Part shown: positions 57,577-64,000 of the stretch, piece by piece
Layout of the letters: every line of letters begins with the position of its first letter
Position numbering within the stretch: the stretch's first letter is position 1
Assembly (NCBI RefSeq): GCF_052857255.1
Contig: NC_135506.1
Location: 81,005,618-81,069,617, forward strand
DNA length: 64,000 nt
Direction: 5' to 3'
From: Amblyomma americanum
Taxonomy: Eukaryota > Arthropoda > Arachnida > Ixodida > Ixodidae
Made by a program: the position numbers and the translations under genes
The notes under the pieces: model-generated
Database searches by the model: none
What the model was told of the DNA's origin: nothing
What the model saw: the letters and a program-made list of their open reading frames with translations, nothing else

Positions 57577-60500
57577 AGCCGGACAATTAACTTTCTGCAA
57601 TGCTGAGAGCTCTGTATTCTCGGTGTGCACTACTGCTCCTGCCAGACAGCCGTCTCCTTGGTGGACGGAGGAGTGTGAGAAAGCTTATCGTCGTAGAAAA
57701 GCAGCCTGGAAAAGCCTTTCCTATAATCAGAGCCCAGCTAATTGGATAAATTATAAATTCTTCTCTGCATGTTTCAAAAGAACTGTTAAAAAGGCCAAGG
57801 AGGATTATAATCAAAGTTTAAACACGTAACTCTCAAAACCCCAGAATAAGAAGGCTCTCTATAGATTCATGGCGCAGAATAACAGCTTTTCGGCCTCCAA
57901 TCGCATAAGGTCAATGGTAATGTCTCCGCAGGAAGCTAATAAAAACCTTGAACGCATCGCGCAGGGGCTGGCCTTACGTTTCCAGGTACAGAAAGCAGAA
58001 CCTTTGCACACTCTCACCCGCAGCTCGGACTATCCTGAGGTCGACGTGTCGGAGCTCCTGCAAATTGTTTCCTCGATGCACTCTGCTGCTCCGGGATCTG
58101 ACGGGATTACTGTGGGCATGTTAAAGATGTTAGCGCACGACTTTCCAACTCACCTTCTAGATATTGTAAATGCTTCATTGGAAACCTCTTGGACTCCTCA
58201 CAGTTGGAAAACTGCGAAAATAATTTTACTTTTAAAAAATGCAGACAATGGATTTTAATTATACAATATTCGGCCGATTGCTTTAACGTGAAATTTACTA
58301 ACGCTAAAAGAAAGAGTAGTACACAGTCGCCTCACAAAGCATGTTTATCATATTAACGGCCTCAGCCCCGCACAGATTGGCTTTCGTCGCGGTTGTTCTA
58401 TATGGTCCGCGCATGTGGATCTCGAGATCCGAATACGACTCTCAATGCGCCAGAGAGAAGTTTCGGCCTTGGTGACGCTTAACGTTGCGAAGGCCTATGA
58501 CAGCGTGGAGCACACAGTCCTCATTAACAAGCTTGCTCAACTACAACCACCGCATTACCTTTACGCCTGGATTTGTGAATTTCTAAAAGATAGATTTTTC
58601 TTCTGTACAGACGGATCTTTTTGTTCTAATACCTATGGTCAATCAAGAGGTGTGCCGCAAGGCTCTGTTCTTTCTCCGCTGCATTTCAAAATATTAGTTC
58701 GGGACATCCCCATTCATCCTAACGTTACAGTTTATGTATACGCAGATGATATAGCTTTTTTCGCATCAGCAAAGGATATTCATGTGCTCTACGGGTATTT
58801 GCAGGCATATCTGAATGCTCTTGAAGTCTGGTTGGACCAAATCAATTTATCACTTAATGTCAGCAAATGTGGCGTGCTGGTATTTCCACCCGACGCTCCT
58901 ATGTACATCTGGCTAGCCTACCGCTCCACTCCAATTCCGCAGGTGGAGTCGGTTAAATACCTAGGTGTTACTTATGACCAAAATTTGGACTGGCGACGCC
59001 ATATTAAGAATAATGTTATTAAAGGGGAACGTGCACTGGGCCGTTTGACCCGAGTTGGCAATAAAAAGTTTGGCATGCGTCGTGACACGTTACTGTTGCT
59101 CTATAAGGCTTATATGAGACCGATTCTGGAATTTGCTTGCCCCTTGTTCTCTGGTAGCGCGAACTACAAGCTGCAGCCATTAGCCTTACTGGAAAGACGT
59201 GCCCTACGGCTATGCCTCGGGCTCCCAAAATCAGCTTCCAACGCTGTCCTTTATCTGGAAGCTCGTATCCCCAACCTCTCTTCCCGCTTCCAACTTCTAA
59301 CAGTGCGTACTTTCCTCAAGTCTTTTGACCCGGCCCCAGGCGTTAGTATTCCAATTTTTGTATCCCAACCACACCTTTTTTTGACTAATCACTGGCCACG
59401 TTATCAGCTTCCGCAAGTTAGGTTCACGCAGAATCTGTTAGCTCCGCTTCAGGTTGATCTGATGTCCTTGCAACGAGTTGCTGACACGCAGGCTGATCCC
59501 GTCTTCTATTACGACTTTATTTTCCCGTCCCATGCTTAGCATATGCCCGCACATACCCTAAATGGTCTTCTTTCTGAACACCTACAGAATTTTCCACATC
59601 ATACTGTTCTCTCCACTGATGCCTCCGGCAGCTGTGAGAAGGCGGCGATTGGCATATATTCGCAGCATCTAGCTTGGAGCTACTCCGTTCGTATCCCTGA
59701 TTATACTCCTATATTCTTCGCAGAGTTTTTGGCCATTGGTTTGGCTCTTCTCAAAATTCCCAGACATGTCGCACGGGTTCTTATTCTTACAGTCTGCCTT
59801 TCAGTTATTGTCTCTCTCCAAAATTCGGAAAAATCTTTGACTCGTTCACTTAGGTTTTTTGTTCCGAGCACAGTGCGCGAGATCCGTTTGGTCTGGGTAC
59901 CTGGGCATTCAGGCGTCTATTTTAACGAGGTGGCTGATTTATTCGCAAGGTCAGCTCTCAGCGCACCTGTAATATATCCCGTCCCTCACCTCATTCTGTT
60001 AGCAGCTTCGCGTTTCCAGCGGTTCCAACATATTTCAGCCACTTTGAGTGATTCGTTGCTCAATACCGTGGACTTTCAACACCTAAAGTACCCATGGAAT
60101 ATCCGGTGGTGTAAGTCAAGGCTTTGTGAAGTGTCCATGACGCTCCTGCTATGTAGAATCCCTCACTTAAACTTGTACTTATGCAGGTGCGGGTTCGCTG
60201 CGACAAGCCTTTGTGTATCATGTGGGCAAGTTGAATCAATCGATCATTTTCTCCTCTCTTGCCGGCGGTTCGCGGTTCAGAGAAAGCAATATCTGGAGGT
60301 TCCTCTTTTGAGACTAGGACTGCCTCTGTCTCTTACAGTCCTTCTATCGTTCGGTGCGAGTGCCAAGGGATTCCCGTTAAGCAGTGTATGCGGCTACCTT
60401 CACGATTACTTAAGTGCAACTAATCGATTATCTTGTTAGCTATATACAAAATTCTTTCGCATGTCCAAAAAAGGCTAGATTGATTTTAATCCGGATGACT

Positions 60501-60663
60501 CATACCTCTTGAATTCATATTATTTTTCTCAATTTTTTTTATCTTGATTCAGTCTTCTGACGTTTCCTTCCCCGCGCAAATGCTTCATTGCCATTCTACT
60601 CTATACCTTGGCCAATCCCCCCCACGTGGATATGTGCCATATCACTTGAGGAGAAGAAGAAGA
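57577..60663 (+). mobile_element. I-type non-LTR retrotransposon, copy 1, 5'-truncated
   Basis: Carries the reverse transcriptase, RNase H and 3' end. It lacks ORF1, endonuclease and 5' region. Its first 1.1 kb matches copy 2 (from about 62,928) at roughly 95% or better by eye. The 3' end is GTGGATATGTGCCATATCAC then TTGAGG and GAAGAAGAAG repeats (60,650-60,663), a short repeat tail instead of poly(A). Copy 2 starts directly after it. Confidence 0.9.
57581..60439 (+). pseudogene. ORF2 remnant: reverse transcriptase, RNase H, zinc finger
   Basis: All domains lie in one frame, interrupted by four in-frame stops: TAA 57827, TAA 58256 (CAA in copy 2), TGA 58289 and TAG 59537. The reverse transcriptase includes QSRGVPQGSVLSP and the YADD box (near 58,740). 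In motif A the catalytic Asp is Asn (codon 58481-58483; Asp in copy 2). RNase H (59,600-60,000) keeps STDAS, FAEFLAI and the VADLFARSA box, but the third acidic position reads Val (59792) in TVCLS where TDSLS is usual. A C-x2-C-x7-H-x4-C finger follows near 60,215. It is inactive on several independent counts. Confidence 0.92.
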
Positions 60664-60847
60664 GCCGGATGTTAGACGGTGCTGACGTGTTCTTGCTGGT
60701 GCTTGGCTTCGAGCTCAACTGTGGTGTCCTGGTTGTGCCTACGTGGTCATCTCTGGTGAGGCCGTTCTGCGTGGGGGATTTGGCCAGGTCTCAGGTTAGG
60801 CCTGTAGGCTAGGTTAATGTGCATTTGAGGGTGCGTTTGGCTCGGGT

Positions 60848-62149
60848 ATGTCGCTGACCTCCCCGGGTGGAGGGTCGGCAACCTGGTTTGCCAGCTTGCC
60901 CACCCAAAGCTTGCCGCTAGAAAATTTTCGTAAAAATGGAATTGACATCATCCCTGTGGCTCTCGTGCCGATCGGTGAGGGAACGATCAAGATGAAAAGC
61001 TCCAAGGTCCTTCAGCAGGAGCTAAGATCTCTCACTACCCACTACCTCCAGATCCCTGAGGTGCGACCGTTCGGCCGGAGAGGCATTGTTTGCAGGTCCG
61101 CTGACATTGATTTTGCCACAGACCTGCTCCAGTGCAAAATTTTTCAGTCATTAGCAGTTAAAGCCTTCATCCCGGTACAGCTCGCATGTTCCAAAGGTAT
61201 TATTCGTGGCGTGGACCCAGCATCTTCCCCGCAGGATATACTGGAGGAGTTTCAGGATGCAGGTGTGGGGGTTCTTTCTGTCTACCGGTGCAGTAGGGAA
61301 TTCAATGGTGTGCGTGTTGCGACAGAGTCAGTTATCACTACGTTTGCTGGTCCCTCCTGTCCTTCTGAACTCAAGGTTTGGCCGATAGTGTATCGTGTGG
61401 ACCCTCTACAGCCCCGTCCTCTTCAGTGCAACAACTGTTGGCGTTTCGGTCACAGTGGTAAAGCGTGTAAGTCGGCGACCCGCTGCCATGTTTGTGGAGA
61501 AGGGCATTCAGATAACAGCTGCGCCTCTGATCAGCCCCAGTGCTGCCTATGCAAGGGCAACTACTCAGCTGATGATGTCAACTGCTCGAAACGAGCCGAC
61601 GAACAAAGCCTGCTCGATATCATTCAAGCGAAACGATGTTCGAGAGCAGATGCTTATGCACTTCTGGATCGGAGGGATACTACATATGCCAGCCGTGCGC
61701 GAAGCTCTGTTGCTGATATACCGTCAAGTTTGACTACTTCAATAGTGTCCTCAGTAGAACAGGCTCTTTCTGTGGTGGTCGAGCGAATGCTGGGCAGTTT
61801 CACCGAGGCTCTATCTCAACTTGTTGTTGGCCAATCTCTGCCTACTGAATCACATGTTTCGGCGGCTACGCCGGCATCACTCCCAAGTGCTGCTAGTAAG
61901 AGTCATTCCATGTCGCCTCCTACCGTGCCCCAAGTACCGCCTGCCAACAGCGCTCCTGACAGTGTCACTCACGTAGATACTTGTAGCATGGACGTTGAAA
62001 TGCTCACCACTTCCCAGAAGCGTCGAGCTTCTTCCTCACCTTCGAAGTCAGCTGTTCCGCAAGTCAAAGCAAAGAAAGGACCCCCCAAAATAATTCCCCA
62101 GACTGATGTGCTGAAGGAGGCTGCTGATGCCTCTTTAACCAGTCGATAA
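60848..62149 (+). CDS. LINE ORF1: nucleic-acid-binding protein with zinc knuckles
   Basis: 433 codons from ATG 60848 to TAA 62147, with no breaks. An N-terminal region of about 190 residues without clear motif is followed by three knuckles at residues 194-249: CNNCWRFGHSGKAC (C-x2-C-x4-H-x4-C), CHVCGEGHSDNSC, and a third, CCLCKGNYSADDVNC, where His is Tyr. The C-terminal 150 residues are Ser/Pro-rich and end basic (KAKKGPPK). ORF1 proteins coat the element's RNA. ORF2 starts two bases after the stop (TAATCATG), which suggests reinitiation. Confidence 0.9.
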   Translation: MSLTSPGGGSATWFASLPTQSLPLENFRKNGIDIIPVALVPIGEGTIKMKSSKVLQQELRSLTTHYLQIPEVRPFGRRGIVCRSADIDFATDLLQCKIFQSLAVKAFIPVQLACSKGIIRGVDPASSPQDILEEFQDAGVGVLSVYRCSREFNGVRVATESVITTFAGPSCPSELKVWPIVYRVDPLQPRPLQCNNCWRFGHSGKACKSATRCHVCGEGHSDNSCASDQPQCCLCKGNYSADDVNCSKRADEQSLLDIIQAKRCSRADAYALLDRRDTTYASRARSSVADIPSSLTTSIVSSVEQALSVVVERMLGSFTEALSQLVVGQSLPTESHVSAATPASLPSAASKSHSMSPPTVPQVPPANSAPDSVTHVDTCSMDVEMLTTSQKRRASSSPSKSAVPQVKAKKGPPKIIPQTDVLKEAADASLTSR

Positions 62150-62151
62150 TC

Positions 62152-64000
62152 ATGGCGGTTCTAAAAGTTATGCAGTGGAATTGTCGCTCCGTACTTTCTT
62201 CTTTACCGGATCTTTATTTACTTCTTCATAAACATAATCCAGATATTGTGATTTTACAAGAAACGTGGCTCTCTCCACTTAAATCATTCACATTTAAAAA
62301 ATTTCGTGTTTTCAGGGTAGATCGCGTTAATGGCAGGGGTGGTGGGTTAATAACTATGATCTCTACGAAAATATGTCACCGGGCATCAATCTCGCAGACA
62401 GTTATGCGCCCTGACTGTGAGTTCTTGGCGGTTGAAATCTCCCTTCCACAGTGCGCCAAAGTCACTATTGCTAACGTCTACTTCGCAATCGGTGTTCACG
62501 GGGCAGGCTGTTTGGATACCTTACTGAGCGGCGCAAACAGCACAGTCATCGCAGGAGATTTTCATTCGCACCACAGTGTCTGGGATAGTCGCTCTGACTC
62601 CTGCGGCCAGCTTCTGTGGTCCTGGATGTCAATGAATGCAGTGCGCTGCTGTAATTCCGGAGCAGTAACCTTTATGCAAGGAGGTTCCCGTTCAATCATA
62701 GATTTAACATTAGCATCTCGTTGGGTTGGCGTATCTGCATGGTCAACTAAGGACTCAGGTACATCTAGTGACCACTTTCCAATAACCTTTTCTATTACAT
62801 CCTCGCCTATCAGAAAAGGTGGTGCAACCATGAAATTTGTAAACCACATTATGTAAAAAAAATTGATATCTGCCTCACTCCCGTCCATAGTTAGCTCAGG
62901 TCGAGCACAAAGAGCTCAGCGGACAATTACCTTTCTGCAAGATGCTGCTGAGAGCTCTGTATTCTCGGTGTGCACTACTGCTCCTGCCAAACAGCCGTCT
63001 CCTTGGTGGACGGAGGAGTGTGAGAAAGCTTATCGTCGTAGAAAAGCAGCCTGGAAAAGCCTTTACTATAACCAGAGCCCAGCTAATTGGATAAATTATA
63101 AGTTCTCTGCATGTTTCAAAAGAACTGTTAAAAAGGCAAAGGAGGATTATAATCAAAATTTAAACACGTATCTCTCAAAACCCCAGAATAAGAAGGCTCT
63201 CTATAGATTCATGGCGCAGAATAACAGCTCTTCTGCCTCCAATCGCATAAGGTCAATGGCAATGTCTCCGCAGAAGGCTAAGCAAAACCTTGAACGCATC
63301 GCGCAGGGGCTGGCCTTACGTTTCCAGGTACAGAAAGCAGAACCTTTGCACACTCTCACCCCCAGCTCAGACTATCCTGAGGTCGACGTGTCGGAGCTCC
63401 TGCAAATTGTTTCCTCGATGCACTCTGCTGCTCCGGGATCTGACGGGATTACTGTGGGCATGTTAAATATTTTAGCGCACGACTTTCCCACTCACCTTTT
63501 AGATATTGTAAATGCTTCATTGGAAACCTCTTGGATTCCTCACAGTTGGAAAATTGCGAAAATAATTTTACTTTTAAAAAATGCAGACAATGGATTTCAA
63601 TTAGACAATATTCGGCCGATTGCTTTAACCTCAAATTTAGTAAAGCTAAGAGAAAGAGTAGTACACAGTCGCCTCACAAAGCATGTTCATCATATTAACG
63701 GCCTCAGCCCCGCACAAATTGGCTTTCGTCGCGGTTGTTCCATATGGTCCGCGTATGTGGATCTCGAGAGACGAATACGACTCTCAATGCGCCAGAGAGA
63801 AGTTTCGGCCTTGCTGACTCTTGACGTTGCGATGGCCTATGACAGCGTGGAGCACACAGTCCTCATTAACAATCTTGCTCAACTACAACCACCGCATTAC
63901 CTCTACGCCTGGATTTGTGGATTTCTAAAAGATAGATTTTTCTTCTCTACAGACGGATCTTTTTCTTCGAATACCTATGGTCAATCAAGAGGTGTGCCGC
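62152..64000 (+). pseudogene. LINE ORF2: AP endonuclease and reverse transcriptase, one stop, truncated by window
   Basis: Residues 1-234 are the endonuclease: QWNCRS, QETWL, GDFHSHHSVWD, IIDLTLAS and SSDHFPI. In GDFHSHH the residue after GDF (His138) is Asn in active enzymes. A TAA at codon 235 (62854) is the only stop; the same frame then continues without a break to 64000. The reverse transcriptase reads ALLTLDVAMAYDSV with the motif-A Asp kept (63823-63825). The window ends in SRGVP, before YADD. Copy 2 is thus nearly intact, but the stop and His138 make it unlikely to be active on its own. Confidence 0.9.

Larger units (their letters stand above)
60664..64000 (+). mobile_element. I-type non-LTR retrotransposon, copy 2, 5'-complete
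   Basis: Starts at about GCCGGATGTTAGACGG right after the GAAGAAG tail of copy 1, has a 184-base 5' leader, an intact ORF1 and an ORF2 that runs off the window. Adding the part of copy 1 that lies past the shared start gives a full length of about 5.35 kb. Presence of ORF1 knuckles, AP endonuclease, reverse transcriptase and RNase H places it in the I-like group. The exact clade needs a tree. Confidence 0.9.

Overview
The window reads as a repeat-rich arthropod nuclear genome, most likely a hard tick (Ixodidae). The reasons are several copies of a tRNA-derived SINE of the kind described from ixodid ticks (box B, then a CTGTGCGATGTCAGTGCACG body), an M13 (neprilysin-family) ectodomain packed into one large exon, and RTE-, I- and Penelope-type retroelements in varying decay. 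Most of the sequence is non-coding. Only one host protein gene can be defended.

Layout. 0-0.4 kb: decayed RTE-type reverse transcriptase on the minus strand. About 2.2-43.6 kb: a long series of degenerate, exon-like units, all on the plus strand. Each tends to have a TTGCAG-type acceptor, a short hydrophobic core whose DNA resembles CTTCTATTCCTCATG, several hundred bases rich in A and C, and a GTGAGT-type donor. Few units are open in one frame. They look like an old tandem family of paralogous exons or pseudo-exons. I do not recognise the protein they came from. SINE copies, a 17-bp repeat (31.3 kb), a PIF/Harbinger transposase N-terminus (35.6 kb) and a SINE nested inside another SINE (39.4-40.0 kb) sit among them. 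The series ends in a 118/120-bp minisatellite (43.6-44.6 kb).

45.9-47.5 kb is a large imperfect palindrome of two Penelope-like GIY-YIG endonuclease ends, head to head, one arm carrying a 144-bp foldback element. 49.2-49.3 kb has paired CRE-like palindromes. 50.6-52.9 kb, minus strand, is the M13 gene's main exon: membrane anchor plus nearly the whole ectodomain. The HExxH zinc site is replaced, so it is predicted to be a pseudo-peptidase. 53-57.5 kb holds SINE and LINE fragments and no gene I can support.

57.6-64.0 kb holds two head-to-tail copies of an I-type non-LTR retrotransposon (ORF1 with zinc knuckles; ORF2 with AP endonuclease, reverse transcriptase and RNase H). The first is 5'-truncated and dead: four in-frame stops, motif-A Asp changed to Asn, an RNase H Asp lost. 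The second has a 5' end, an intact ORF1 and an ORF2 with a single in-frame stop, and runs off the window. From the two copies, the full element is about 5.35 kb.

All calls come from reading the sequence. No alignment or database search was run, and identity figures are by eye.
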